A stretch of DNA of 64,000 nucleotides from Alphaproteobacteria bacterium (lineage in GTDB: Bacteria; Myxococcota_A; UBA796; GCA-2862545), in contig JACKET010000014.1 in assembly GCA_020632875.1 (NCBI GenBank), forward strand, positions 112,386 to 176,385, in the 5' to 3' direction. Positions 56,480 to 64,000 of this stretch are shown here, piece by piece. The stretch's first letter is position 1. Every line of letters begins with the position of its first letter. The notes beneath the pieces were generated by a model. It was not told where the DNA came from. It saw nothing but the letters and a program-made list of their open reading frames with translations, and searched no databases. A program made the translations under genes and the position numbers.

Positions 56480-57151
56480 ATGACCCTCGCCCTCGCCCTC
56501 GCGTTCTCGAACCCCGCCTTCGCCCGGCCGTCGGAGGCCAAGGTCACCGCCAAGCTCGCCGCAGACCACTGTGTGCAGACCGGCAGCGGCATCTACGACC
56601 GCGACGCCGCCGGACGTATCACCGAGTGGCGCGTCAGCGCCGAGTGCACCGAGGGGGACACGCTCCACATGGGGATGTACGGCTGGACGCCCGATGGCGA
56701 TTGGACCTTCAAGAAGTGGTACCACTCCGAGAGCCGCACGACCGGCCCGCTCCCGCCGTGGGACGAGGTCGAGATGCTGCTGCGGCACGAGGGTCTCTCG
56801 GAGATGGCCAGCGCGATGTTCGGCTACAGCTGGGGCCCCGTGGTCAACCTGCAGTACGCCCAGCCCCCCGTCACGAACTACCGCAATCCCAACTACGTCT
56901 CGTTCGAGGTCGTGATGGAGTTCACGATGAACAAGTCCCGCGACAAGACGAACCCGATGATGCGGATGCAGGGGCGCTACGAGATCTACCTGAAGCGCGA
57001 CGACGAGAGCTCGCCCTGGACGCTCTTCAGCACGACGCGGCGCGAAGAGAAGCCGATGGGCCAGATCCGGTACTCCGACGAGGAGTTCGAGGCGCTGAAG
57101 AAGACGACGGATCACGAGGAGGAATGGAAGGCCGCGCACCCGAAGAAGTGA
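56480..57151 (+). CDS. Exported protein of unknown function
   Basis: This is a 223-residue protein with a signal peptide (MTLALALAFSNPAFA). The mature part has a Cys pair (DHCVQTGSGIYDRDAA, SAECTEGD), aromatic-rich strands (GWTPDGDWTFKKWYH) and ends with a highly charged tail (EEWKAAHPKK). I do not know a family for it. It is divergent from, and may be controlled by, the STAND regulator at 53779. Confidence 0.75.
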   Translation: MTLALALAFSNPAFARPSEAKVTAKLAADHCVQTGSGIYDRDAAGRITEWRVSAECTEGDTLHMGMYGWTPDGDWTFKKWYHSESRTTGPLPPWDEVEMLLRHEGLSEMASAMFGYSWGPVVNLQYAQPPVTNYRNPNYVSFEVVMEFTMNKSRDKTNPMMRMQGRYEIYLKRDDESSPWTLFSTTRREEKPMGQIRYSDEEFEALKKTTDHEEEWKAAHPKK

Positions 57152-57215
57152 CATCGGCGCGGGCCCGACGGTCCCGGGAGCACGAACCCGCACCGACCGG
57201 CCCCTCGCCCGCGGT

Positions 57216-57239
57216 GTTCGGCGTTCGCCTACGCCGAAC
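57216..57239. terminator. Strong hairpin between convergent genes
   Basis: GTTCGGCGT and ACGCCGAAC pair as a perfect 9-bp stem with the loop TCGCCT. It lies 65 nt after the stop of the gene at 56480 (+) and 58 nt before the stop of the lipoprotein gene at 57297 (-), so it fits a two-way terminator. No T-run follows on either strand. Confidence 0.5.
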
Positions 57240-57296
57240 TCGTGCGAGCGTGGGGTTCGAGGCCTCTGATTGCGATGAGGGGCCAACGTGCCTCGC

Positions 57297-57815
57297 TCAA
57301 TCCGGGAGCTCACACCGAGACACCAGCTCCACCTCTCCATACGCGACATTCGACGCCAGCAGCTCGTCTTCCACGCAGAACAGGCGCTCACCGTCGAGTC
57401 CCAGCACAGAGGCCACGAGCCCTACGAGATGCCCATCTTCGAAATATGAGACGAAATAGACATCGCTCCAAGGGGGTAGCGTTGCGGGACCATTCGTGAA
57501 GGTGATCACGCGTCCCTGGAAGTCGAACTCGTCCGACAAGGCGCCGTTGGCCTCGAGCCACTCCTGACTGGGGCAGGCGCCGTCCACGTCCACCGACCAA
57601 TGGATGCACGCGTCGTCCATCGTCAGGTCACCCACAGCAATCCCGAGCCCTCTGACCCGCACGACCGGCCCTCCTCCGACGGGAATCGGCTCTGGCTCAC
57701 GTACGCACGGAGAGTCCGACAACTCGCAAACATCGAGCGCGTCGATGCCAGGGCCAGTCTCTGGGCGGTCGCAGGCTGGCAGCCAAAAGGCGAGAATCGG
57801 TCGAAACATCAACAC
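57297..57815 (-). CDS. Lipoprotein of unknown function
   Basis: This is a 172-residue lipoprotein (MLMFRPILAFWLPAC) from a GTG at 57815, with an ATG at 57809 as the likely alternative. The mature chain has four further Cys residues in its first 70 residues (ALDVCELSDSPCVREPE, DDACIHWSVDVDGACPSQ), suggesting disulfides, and later strands (VYFVSYFEDGHLVGLVA). No family was recognised. A related-looking lipoprotein gene lies upstream at 57918; the two may be cotranscribed. Confidence 0.75.
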   Translation of the reverse strand: MLMFRPILAFWLPACDRPETGPGIDALDVCELSDSPCVREPEPIPVGGGPVVRVRGLGIAVGDLTMDDACIHWSVDVDGACPSQEWLEANGALSDEFDFQGRVITFTNGPATLPPWSDVYFVSYFEDGHLVGLVASVLGLDGERLFCVEDELLASNVAYGEVELVSRCELPD

Positions 57816-57917
57816 GATCCGTTCATGAATGGGTCGACGCGGAAGTCGGGAGGAAGCGCTGACAGCAGAACGTATGGTTCGCTCGCGCGACCTCCGACCG
57901 TTGCCGATCCGGTCACG

Positions 57918-58508
57918 CTACTCCACCATACAAGGGACCGAAGGTGAGGCGCTCCTGCAGTGTTCGGTCACCTTCTCCTCGTTGACTCGCAGAAGCTGCT
58001 CTGCGCCTGAAACCTCGCATCGGAACAGGACCAAACTCTCCACAATGTCGGCCCCACGCTGCGTGTTTGGGTCCACCACCCCGCCTTCGATGACTCGACC
58101 CGACTCAGAGAGGCCGGTCCAGAAGCCATCAATCTCCGAGACTTCGGATACCGGGTAGAATGGTAGGTCATCAGGATGAGACTGATTGATCGGAAGGGCG
58201 AACACGTATGATCTGGAATGTCGCTCCCCGCTCTCGAGCCAGACAACCTCCGGTCGAAGGGTCGTTGGCCGCGAAGTGAATGGTGCCCGATACCCGCCGA
58301 CAATCCGGGCGACTCCGTGCTCCCAGATCTCGATGTTGGCTTGGCCCGAGCCCGAGGTCACCACACCGATAGGGACTTCCGAATGGTTCTCGATCATCAC
58401 GGTAAACCGTGCAGCCTCGTCGTTCGCCGCCGCTTCGACTGCGCAACGGCTGCGCACTGGCGGTTCCCCGACCGACCCACAGGCGAAGAGTGAGAGAAAT
58501 GGAGTCAT
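57918..58508 (-). CDS. Lipoprotein of unknown function
   Basis: This is a 196-residue lipoprotein (MTPFLSLFAC). The body has a beta-sandwich-like pattern (RFTVMIENHSEVPIGVVTSG, GERHSRSYVFALPI) of the kind seen in small anchored surface proteins. Cys residues occur in the first and last parts (RSRCAVEAA, CMVE). No family was recognised. It lies next to another lipoprotein gene on the same strand and after the end of the dcw cluster. Confidence 0.7.
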   Translation of the reverse strand: MTPFLSLFACGSVGEPPVRSRCAVEAAANDEAARFTVMIENHSEVPIGVVTSGSGQANIEIWEHGVARIVGGYRAPFTSRPTTLRPEVVWLESGERHSRSYVFALPINQSHPDDLPFYPVSEVSEIDGFWTGLSESGRVIEGGVVDPNTQRGADIVESLVLFRCEVSGAEQLLRVNEEKVTEHCRSASPSVPCMVE

Positions 58509-58604
58509 GGTGCAACCTGGATCCTATGCCGACGGGCCCCGCCCCGCGCCAGGATGTGGCTCGTCACGACACCCGAAGGCGCATCCGACCACCAGAGACG
58601 ACGA

Positions 58605-58635
58605 ACGCCGCGGCCCCTCTCGGGACCCGCGGCGT
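58605..58635 (-). terminator. Hairpin downstream of ftsZ
   Basis: ACGCCGCGG and CCGCGGCGT form a perfect 9-bp stem with a 13-nt loop that can itself pair (CCC...GGG). It lies 25 nt after the ftsZ stop in the direction of transcription, so it probably ends the dcw transcript. There is no T-run. Confidence 0.5.
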
Positions 58636-58659
58636 CGGCGTTCAGACTGATGCGAGCGT

Positions 58660-59784
58660 TCAGTCCGCGGTGCGGAAGAACGTCGGGATGTCGTAGTCCT
58701 CGTAGATCGGGTCGATCCCGGAGTGCAGCTCGCGCGCACGGCCCCGGCGCGGACCGCCGACGTGGCGCACGACGCGCTCGTTCACGCGGCGCTCGACCGA
58801 CTGCGGCTGCAGCATGCGGGAGGACTCCTCGAAGCCCGTCGCGATGACCGTGACGCGCGCCTCGTCCCCGCAGCTCTCGTCGGTGACCCAGCCCCAGATG
58901 ACCTCGGCGTCTTCGTGCGCCTCTTCCTGGATGAGCGAGCTCGCCTCGTGCATCTCGTACATCGTCAGGCTGTGGTTGCCCGTGATGTTGATCAGCACGC
59001 TCGTCGCGCCCACGATGCTCACGTCGTCGAGCAGGGGGCTCGAGATGGCGCGCTGCGCGGCCTCGACGGTCTTGTGCTCGCCCGTCGCCACGCCCACGCC
59101 CATCAGCGCGACGCCCTTGCTGCCCATGATGGTGCGCACGTCGGCGAAGTCGACGTTCACGACGCCATTGAAGTTGATGAGGTCCGAAACGCCCTTCACC
59201 GCGGAGAGGAGGACCTCGTCCGCCATGTTGAACGCGTCCTTCATCGAGGTCTTCTCGCTCGCCATCGCGACCAGGCGCTGGTTCGGGATGGTGATGATCG
59301 TGTCGACCGCGGCCTTGAGCTGGTCGATGCCCTCTTCGGCCTGGCGACGACGGCGCTTGCCCTCGAAGAAGAACGGACGCGTGCAGACCGCCACCGTGAG
59401 CGCGCCGCACTCGCGGGCCACCTGCGCGATGACCGGCGCAGCGCCCGTGCCCGTGCCGCCGCCCATGCCGGCGGTCACGAACACCATGTCCGCCCCGACC
59501 ACGAGCTCGGCGATGCGATCCCGGTCTTCGAGCGCGGCTTCGCGGCCGACCTCGGGATTCGCGCCGGCGCCGAGGCCCTTCGTGAGCTGCGTGCCGAGCT
59601 GGAACCGGCGGGGCGCGAGGCTCCGGCGGAGGTCCTGCGCATCGGTGTTCATGGCGATGAACTCGACCCCGGTGAGACCGGCGGAGATCATGGTGTTCAC
59701 GGCGTTACCGCCGCCACCACCGACACCGATCACCTTGATGCTGGCGCCGCTCTGCATCTCCTCTTCTTCGACGATCTCGATCAT
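58660..59784 (-). CDS. ftsZ: Cell division protein FtsZ
   Basis: FtsZ is the tubulin-like GTPase that builds the division ring. This one has 374 residues. The GTP-binding motif GMGGGTGTGAAPVIA (about 106-120), the N-terminal VIGVGGGGGNAVNTM and the synergy region NVDFADVRTIM (catalytic Asp) are intact. The C-terminal peptide DYDIPTFFRTAD keeps the conserved core DIPTFF that binds FtsA, ZipA or other anchors. The linker before it is short. GGAGG lies about 6 nt before the ATG. It is the last gene of the dcw cluster; the gene before it is ftsQ and not ftsA. Confidence 0.97.
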   Translation of the reverse strand: MIEIVEEEEMQSGASIKVIGVGGGGGNAVNTMISAGLTGVEFIAMNTDAQDLRRSLAPRRFQLGTQLTKGLGAGANPEVGREAALEDRDRIAELVVGADMVFVTAGMGGGTGTGAAPVIAQVARECGALTVAVCTRPFFFEGKRRRRQAEEGIDQLKAAVDTIITIPNQRLVAMASEKTSMKDAFNMADEVLLSAVKGVSDLINFNGVVNVDFADVRTIMGSKGVALMGVGVATGEHKTVEAAQRAISSPLLDDVSIVGATSVLINITGNHSLTMYEMHEASSLIQEEAHEDAEVIWGWVTDESCGDEARVTVIATGFEESSRMLQPQSVERRVNERVVRHVGGPRRGRARELHSGIDPIYEDYDIPTFFRTAD

Positions 59785-59835
59785 GGGGTTCCTCCGGGAG
59801 GGAAAGCTGGGGTGGGTTCTGGGGGGGGGGGACGT

Positions 59836-60657
59836 TCAGCCCTCGGCTGCCGGATCGAGCGGGCGCACGATGGCCACGCTCTTCGGCCCGAGGTCGACAT
59901 GGAGGGGACGGGACAGATCGACCCGGCCCTGCTGGAGCAGGAGCGCGAGGCGATCGAGCTGCTCTTCGGTGTTCGAGAGCCCGAACAGGATGCGGGCGTT
60001 GCCGGCGCGCACCGTGAAGCCGCGGCTGGCGACGAACTGCACCTCGTGCACGCGGTCGCGCTGGACGAGGCCGCGCGTGTCGAGCGCGTCGATCAGGGCG
60101 AGCGCATCGCGCACGACGAGACGGGGCAGCGCGGGGTGCTGGCCCTCGAGATCCGGCGTGATGCCCGTGAGGCTCGGGTAGTCGAGGTCGGACGTGTCGG
60201 CCGGCAGGAACACCGAGCCGTCGGCGCCGACGTAGTAGAGCGTGTCGTAGTGCAGCAGCGCGACGGGACGGTGCTCTTCGAGGCGCACGACGACGGTGTC
60301 CGGGAAGCTCCGGCGGACGGTGGCCCGCCGCACCCACGGGTGCCGCTCGACGTTCCGCGCGATGCGGTCGGCATCGATCTCCCAGATCCGGTCACCGTTC
60401 CGGATGTCGGACAGGTGCCGCAGCTCGGCCCACGACGCCTGCTCTGCGCCTTCGAACCGCACGTGCTCGACGAGCATCAGGTCCGGGCGGACCGCGGCGA
60501 GGGCACCCACGACGGTCAGACCGAACGCGCTGGCCAGCAGCGCGCGCACGACCGTGGCGGTCCCGATGCGGGGGAAGAGAGACATGGGCGGAGAATCGCG
60601 GGGAGAGGGAGGTTTCGGGGAGGGTTCGGAACGAGGGTGCGACCGCCGGGGAGGCAT
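59836..60657 (-). CDS. ftsQ: Cell division protein FtsQ
   Basis: FtsQ is a bitopic membrane protein that links the division ring to the FtsL/FtsB complex. This 273-residue version has a short Pro-rich cytoplasmic start, a transmembrane helix (about 39-57, ALLASAFGLTVVGALAAV), then a POTRA domain: HVRFEGAEQASWAEL, HPWVRRATVRRSFPDTVVV and LEEHRPVALL. A FtsQ-type beta domain follows. No ribosome site is clear; an internal ATG at 60585 (MSLFPRIGT) may be the true start, leaving a 249-residue protein that fits the promoter position. Position in the dcw order supports the name. Confidence 0.9.
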   Translation of the reverse strand: MPPRRSHPRSEPSPKPPSPRDSPPMSLFPRIGTATVVRALLASAFGLTVVGALAAVRPDLMLVEHVRFEGAEQASWAELRHLSDIRNGDRIWEIDADRIARNVERHPWVRRATVRRSFPDTVVVRLEEHRPVALLHYDTLYYVGADGSVFLPADTSDLDYPSLTGITPDLEGQHPALPRLVVRDALALIDALDTRGLVQRDRVHEVQFVASRGFTVRAGNARILFGLSNTEEQLDRLALLLQQGRVDLSRPLHVDLGPKSVAIVRPLDPAAEG

Positions 60658-60673
60658 CGCGGGAGGTGTTCTG

Positions 60674-60702
60674 TTTGTACCGGGTCATGGAGGGTTGTTC
60701 AA
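60674..60702 (-). promoter_or_regulatory. Probable sigma70 promoter before ftsQ
   Basis: On the minus strand TTGAAC (60702-60697) and TACAAA (60679-60674) are separated by 17 nt, the best promoter match in the window. Transcription would start near 60667, so ftsQ and ftsZ can be made apart from the upstream mur/ddl genes. It also argues for a start of FtsQ inside the annotated frame (60585). Confidence 0.5.
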
Positions 60703-60819
60703 GGGAATCCCGTGAGAAATCGCTACACGGCCCCTACCCGGGACGGCCGATCGATCCACAATGGGATCCAAACGCCGGTTTTCGTGCTGCACGCCCCTCG
60801 GGCGGCGCGGAGGACGGGT

Positions 60820-61737
60820 TCAGCCGACCTCGGGCGACATGCAGTGCGCGTGGAGCAGGATGCGCTCGACCAACTCCTCGAATCCGATGCCCGTGGCGCC
60901 CGCCGCCATGGGCGAGAGCGAGGTCGCCGTCATGCCCGGGATGGTGTTGATCTCGAGGAACACGGGCGCGCTGCCGTCGGACGGGACGATGAAGTCGGCG
61001 CGGCACAGCCCCCCGCAGCCGAGCGCCTTGTAGGCCGCCACCGCCGCACGCTGCGCGCTCTCGGCCGCCGCGGGCGCGATGTTGCCGGGCACCTCGTAGT
61101 CCGTCATGCCCTGGGTGTACTTCGCCTCGAAGTCGAAGAAGCCGGACTTCGGCACGATACGGACGACCGGCAGGGCTTCGCCCTCGAGGACGGCCACCGT
61201 GATCTCCTCGCCCTGGACGTACTCTTCGACCAGCACGTACGCGTCGAGGGCCAGCGCGGTCTCGAGCGCGGTGCGGTACTCGGCGGCCGTGCGGGCGATC
61301 GAGATGCCGATGGTCGAGCCGCCGACCGCGGGCTTCACGACGGCCGGGAGGAACGGCGCCTCGCCCACCGCGGTCACCACGGAGTCACGCGCGAGCCGCA
61401 CCTCGGAGAACGGCGCCACCGCGCGCTTGGTCGCGATCTTGTCCATCGCCACGGCGCTCGCGCGCACCCCGCAGCCCGTGTACGGGATGCCCATCACCTC
61501 GAGCAGGCCCTGCACGCAGCCGTCTTCGCCGAACCGCCCGTGCAGCGCGACCCACACGGCCTTCACGCCGGTGTCGACGAGCTTCGCGGGCAGGTCGCGG
61601 CCCACCTCGATGTCGACCACGTCCCAGCCGCGCGCCTTCAGCGCCTTGGACACGGCCTTTCCGGACTTCATGGAGATGTCGCGCTCGGTGGAGAGCCCAC
61701 CCATCAGAACGCCCACGCGGGAACCCTTGTCGACCAT
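60820..61737 (-). CDS. ddl: D-alanine--D-alanine ligase
   Basis: This ATP-grasp enzyme joins two D-alanines for the peptidoglycan stem peptide. It has 305 residues; ATG 61737 is used because GGAG is 6 nt upstream. The N-terminal motif VLMGGLSTERDIS, the HGRFGEDGCVQGLLE loop, the ATP lysine (KPAVGGSTIG) and the metal-binding segment FLEINTIPGMTATS are present, so it should be active. The gene lies 16 nt after murB and precedes ftsQ, the usual dcw order. Length is normal for the family (about 300-370). Confidence 0.95.
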   Translation of the reverse strand: MVDKGSRVGVLMGGLSTERDISMKSGKAVSKALKARGWDVVDIEVGRDLPAKLVDTGVKAVWVALHGRFGEDGCVQGLLEVMGIPYTGCGVRASAVAMDKIATKRAVAPFSEVRLARDSVVTAVGEAPFLPAVVKPAVGGSTIGISIARTAAEYRTALETALALDAYVLVEEYVQGEEITVAVLEGEALPVVRIVPKSGFFDFEAKYTQGMTDYEVPGNIAPAAAESAQRAAVAAYKALGCGGLCRADFIVPSDGSAPVFLEINTIPGMTATSLSPMAAGATGIGFEELVERILLHAHCMSPEVG

Positions 61738-61753
61738 CACTCGCTCCTGCCAG

Positions 61754-62563
61754 TCAGTTCGAACCGACCCATTTGATGCGCGTCTCGAGCTTCACGCCGC
61801 GCACCCTGCGCACGCGTTCCACCGCGGACCGGTGGAGCAGATGCATGTCGCGTGCCGTCCCACCGCCGAGGTTCACCATCAGCTCGGGAGCTTCCACCGG
61901 AATCGCGACCTGGCGCAACCGGATCCGCTCCAGCGAGGCGCGGCGGAGCTCGGCCCGCACGCTGCGCGCGCCGACGACCCAGCTCGAAGGCGGGATGTCG
62001 GGCTTCTTCAGCGCACGCCGGAACCGCGCCTCCGCCTCGATCGACCCGACGCGCTCGAGCCGCACCGTGGCCTCGACCACCACACCCTTGAAGCGCGGGC
62101 CCAGCGCGGCCGCGTCGACCTCCCCCACCCTGCGGCTGCGCGCGACGCGGGCCGAGGCGACGTGCCAGTCGTCCATCAGCACGCTCGCACCGAAGGTCCC
62201 GGGCACGGCGTAGAGCGCCGGATCGGCCGCGAGCCCGTGGGACGCCGCGAACGCCAGCGCGGCGGGCACCGGGGTCGCGCCGCCTATCACGAGTAGATCC
62301 GGCTCTACGAATGCGCACGAGACGAACGCCTGGCCGAGCTTGAGGACGACGCCCTCGAGCCCGCCCTCCCGCACGACCGAGCGCGTGCCGGCGCCGAGCA
62401 CCGTGAGCTTCCAGCCGACCGCCTTGCAGTCGGCGAGCACGGTCTGCACGGCCTCTTCGTCGTTCGCGACGACGTACGCGTCGCACGGGCCGCCGGTCCG
62501 CCACGCGGTGTGCCGCGCGAGGGGCTCGTCGAAGAGCACCGCCGCGCGGACCCCGTCGCTCAA
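61754..62563 (-). CDS. murB: MurB-like protein with degenerate catalytic segments
   Basis: MurB reduces UDP-GlcNAc-enolpyruvate with NADPH and FAD. This is a 269-residue homologue from a TTG at 62563 that overlaps the murC stop. The FAD-binding half is recognisable: HTAWRTGGPCDAYVV, LGAGTRSVV and VLKLG, with YAVPGTFGASVLM. The C-terminal half keeps LMVNLGGGTARDMHLLH and GVKLETRIKWVG, including the final Glu. But the YRxS segment and the NAGSxFKNP segment, which carry the catalytic Arg and Ser in known MurB, are not visible, and the region after PGTFG lacks the NAGAYG stretch. Either this is an inactive relative kept in the operon, or a very divergent working enzyme. Confidence 0.85.
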   Translation of the reverse strand: MSDGVRAAVLFDEPLARHTAWRTGGPCDAYVVANDEEAVQTVLADCKAVGWKLTVLGAGTRSVVREGGLEGVVLKLGQAFVSCAFVEPDLLVIGGATPVPAALAFAASHGLAADPALYAVPGTFGASVLMDDWHVASARVARSRRVGEVDAAALGPRFKGVVVEATVRLERVGSIEAEARFRRALKKPDIPPSSWVVGARSVRAELRRASLERIRLRQVAIPVEAPELMVNLGGGTARDMHLLHRSAVERVRRVRGVKLETRIKWVGSN

Positions 62564-63942
62564 GGCGCCAGCCGCTTCGCCAGGCGCGCGCAGATCGCGT
62601 TCACGTTGCCCGCACCGAGTGTGATGACGAGGTCGCCGGGCTTCACGTTCGCCGCGAGCCAGTCGACCGCATCGTCGAGGCTGTCGACGGCCTGCGTGCC
62701 GCGGTGGCCGCGCTCCCGCATCTCCTGCGACAGCGCGTGGTGGTCGAGCCCTTCGATGGGCTTCTCGCCCGCCGCGTAGATCGGACACACGAGCACCGTG
62801 TCGGCGTGCGTGAACGCGCTGCAGAACTCCGGCCGGTGATTCTGGACGCGCGTGTACCGGTGGGGCTGGAAGACCGCGATGATGCGGCGCTCGGGGAAGG
62901 ACTCGTCGGCGCCCTCGAGCGTGGCTTCGATCTCGACCGGGTGGTGCCCGTAGTCGTCGACGATGAGCACGTCGTTCACGTGGGCGCGGACCGTGAACCG
63001 GCGCTGGACCCCGGTGAAGCCCTGCAGCGCCTTCGCGGCGGTCGCGAACGGGATGTCGAGGTGCATGGCCGTCGCGATGGCCGCGGTGGCGTTCGACACG
63101 TTGTGGCGGCCGGGCATGCCGAGCGTCACGTCGCCGAGCCGCTCGTCGTGGTGGTAGACGGTGAACTTCGTGGTGAGGCCCTTCGTCTCGACGGCCGCGC
63201 AGCGGTAGTCGGCCTGGCGCGCGTAGCCGTACGTGACCACCGGGCGGCGCACCTGCGGGATGAGCCGCTGCACGCGGGGGTGATCGAGGCAGAGCACGCT
63301 GAACCCGTAGAACGGCACGCGGTTCGCGAACTCGACGAACGCCGTCTCGAGCGCGTCGATGCTCTTGTGGTGGTCGAGGTGCTCGGGATCGATGTTCGTC
63401 ACGATGCTGATGATGGGCGCGAGCATCAGGAACGTGCCGTCGCTCTCGTCGGCCTCGGCGACCAGCAGCTCGCCCGTGCCGAGCCGCGCGTTGGTGCCGC
63501 CGAGGTTGTCGAGCCGGCCGCCGATGACGACGGTGGGGTCGAGCCCCGCGGCCGCGAGGCACGTCGCGAGCATCGAGGTGGTCGTGGTCTTGCCGTGCGT
63601 GCCGGCCACCGCGATGCCGTTCTTCAGCCGCATCAGCTCGGCGAGCATCTCGGCCCGCCGGATCACCGGCACGCCCTGCTCGTGGGCCGCCGCGACCTCG
63701 GGGTTGGTCTCGTCGACCGCGGTGGAGCGCACCACCACGTCGGAATCGCCGATGTTCTCGCGCGCGTGCCCGATGTGCACGACGGCGCCGAGCTGGCGGA
63801 GGCGGTCGATCGTCTCGCCCTCCTTGATGTCGGACCCGGTGACCTCGAACCCGTCGGTCAGCAGCACCTCGGCGATGCCGCTCATCCCGATGCCGCCGAT
63901 GCCGACGAAGTGGATGCGACGGATCTTGCCGCGGAACATCAT
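62560..63942 (-). CDS. murC: UDP-N-acetylmuramate--L-alanine ligase
   Basis: MurC adds the first amino acid to UDP-MurNAc in the cytoplasm. This 460-residue protein has the Mur-ligase signatures: HFVGIGGIGMSG at the N-terminus, the ATP loop AGTHGKTTTTSM, EADESDGTF, and the middle/C-terminal motifs HNVSNATAAIA and VDDYGHHPVEI. ATG 63942 was chosen because GGAGGTG lies 5 nt upstream (the ORF extends to a TTG at 63960). The stop TGA overlaps the murB start, so the two are translated together. Length fits the family (about 450-490). Confidence 0.97.
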   Translation of the reverse strand: MMFRGKIRRIHFVGIGGIGMSGIAEVLLTDGFEVTGSDIKEGETIDRLRQLGAVVHIGHARENIGDSDVVVRSTAVDETNPEVAAAHEQGVPVIRRAEMLAELMRLKNGIAVAGTHGKTTTTSMLATCLAAAGLDPTVVIGGRLDNLGGTNARLGTGELLVAEADESDGTFLMLAPIISIVTNIDPEHLDHHKSIDALETAFVEFANRVPFYGFSVLCLDHPRVQRLIPQVRRPVVTYGYARQADYRCAAVETKGLTTKFTVYHHDERLGDVTLGMPGRHNVSNATAAIATAMHLDIPFATAAKALQGFTGVQRRFTVRAHVNDVLIVDDYGHHPVEIEATLEGADESFPERRIIAVFQPHRYTRVQNHRPEFCSAFTHADTVLVCPIYAAGEKPIEGLDHHALSQEMRERGHRGTQAVDSLDDAVDWLAANVKPGDLVITLGAGNVNAICARLAKRLAP

Positions 63943-63965
63943 GGGGACACCTCCGGCCAACGCTG

Positions 63966-64000
63966 CTAACGCCGTGCAGCGGCCGTGCCATCGGGATCCG
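63966..64000 (-). CDS. 3' end of upstream gene, probably murG
   Basis: One minus-strand frame enters from the right edge and ends at TAG (63968-63966), coding for DPDGTAAARR. In the usual dcw order murG precedes murC, so this is probably its last codons. The identity is by position only; 11 codons are too few to identify the protein. Confidence 0.35.
   Translation of the reverse strand, partial: DPDGTAAARR

Noticed and set aside
59705..60337. 210-residue frame over ftsQ and the ftsZ start
   Set aside because: Pro/Arg-rich shadow; ftsQ and ftsZ are clear in their own frames.

Overview
The window is a GC-rich chromosomal stretch (roughly 70% GC by eye) from what looks like a member of the Myxococcota (former delta-proteobacteria). 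The evidence is the style of the proteome: many short lipoproteins with a Cys a few residues after a hydrophobic start, Asp/Thr-rich linkers, MopE-type Asp/Cys repeats, thrombospondin-type Asp repeats, two Ser/Thr kinases with DWG in place of DFG, a kinase-SUMF1 fusion, a winged-helix/STAND/TPR regulator, an Arg-rich C-terminal tail that resembles a reduced MYXO-CTERM signal, and a dcw cell-division cluster. No rRNA, tRNA, CRISPR or transposon was seen.

Layout. 1-1959: 3' part of a triple-repeat secreted beta-helix protein. 2073-5583: an FHA/winged-helix protein overlapping a Ser/Thr kinase. 5719-7910: a two-gene membrane operon. 7966-19993: cell-envelope and secreted proteins, including an Asp/Thr-tract lipoprotein, an M14-like peptidase, a lamin-tail/beta-helix lipoprotein, a ComEC-like metallo-hydrolase, a 47-residue peptide with a lasso-RiPP-type leader, and a PLD-family lipoprotein. 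20083-23261: a SEFIR-domain protein with a glycogen-binding-like module, divergent from a small-protein/TIR-membrane-protein pair. 23343-30678: small ORFs, an FG-GAP lipoprotein, a 1309-residue MopE-repeat protein and its lipoprotein partner. 30740-38166: an HU-domain fusion protein divergent from a tightly overlapping three-gene operon whose first product joins a zinc-peptidase-like region, a sugar-lactone-oxidase-like flavoprotein and an alpha/beta hydrolase, followed by a Cys-rich small protein and a TIR protein. 38176-41434: an envelope operon of unknown function. 41552-58508: mixed lipoproteins, a kinase-SUMF1 protein, TPR proteins, an S41 peptidase, a pseudopilin-like protein and a STAND regulator. 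58660-64000: the dcw cluster read leftward (3' end of a probable murG, then murC, a divergent murB, ddl, ftsQ, ftsZ) with no ftsA.

How the genes may work together. The dcw genes make peptidoglycan precursors and the division ring; murC/murB overlap and a good promoter sits before ftsQ. The two regions with TIR or SEFIR domains are the best candidates for conflict or immune-type signalling: in both, the domain is joined to, or translationally coupled with, uncharacterised partners. The rest is mostly cell-surface display and signalling typical of a predatory or social bacterium; functions there are largely inferred from domain shape only. All family assignments are from reading the protein sequences; no database search was run.
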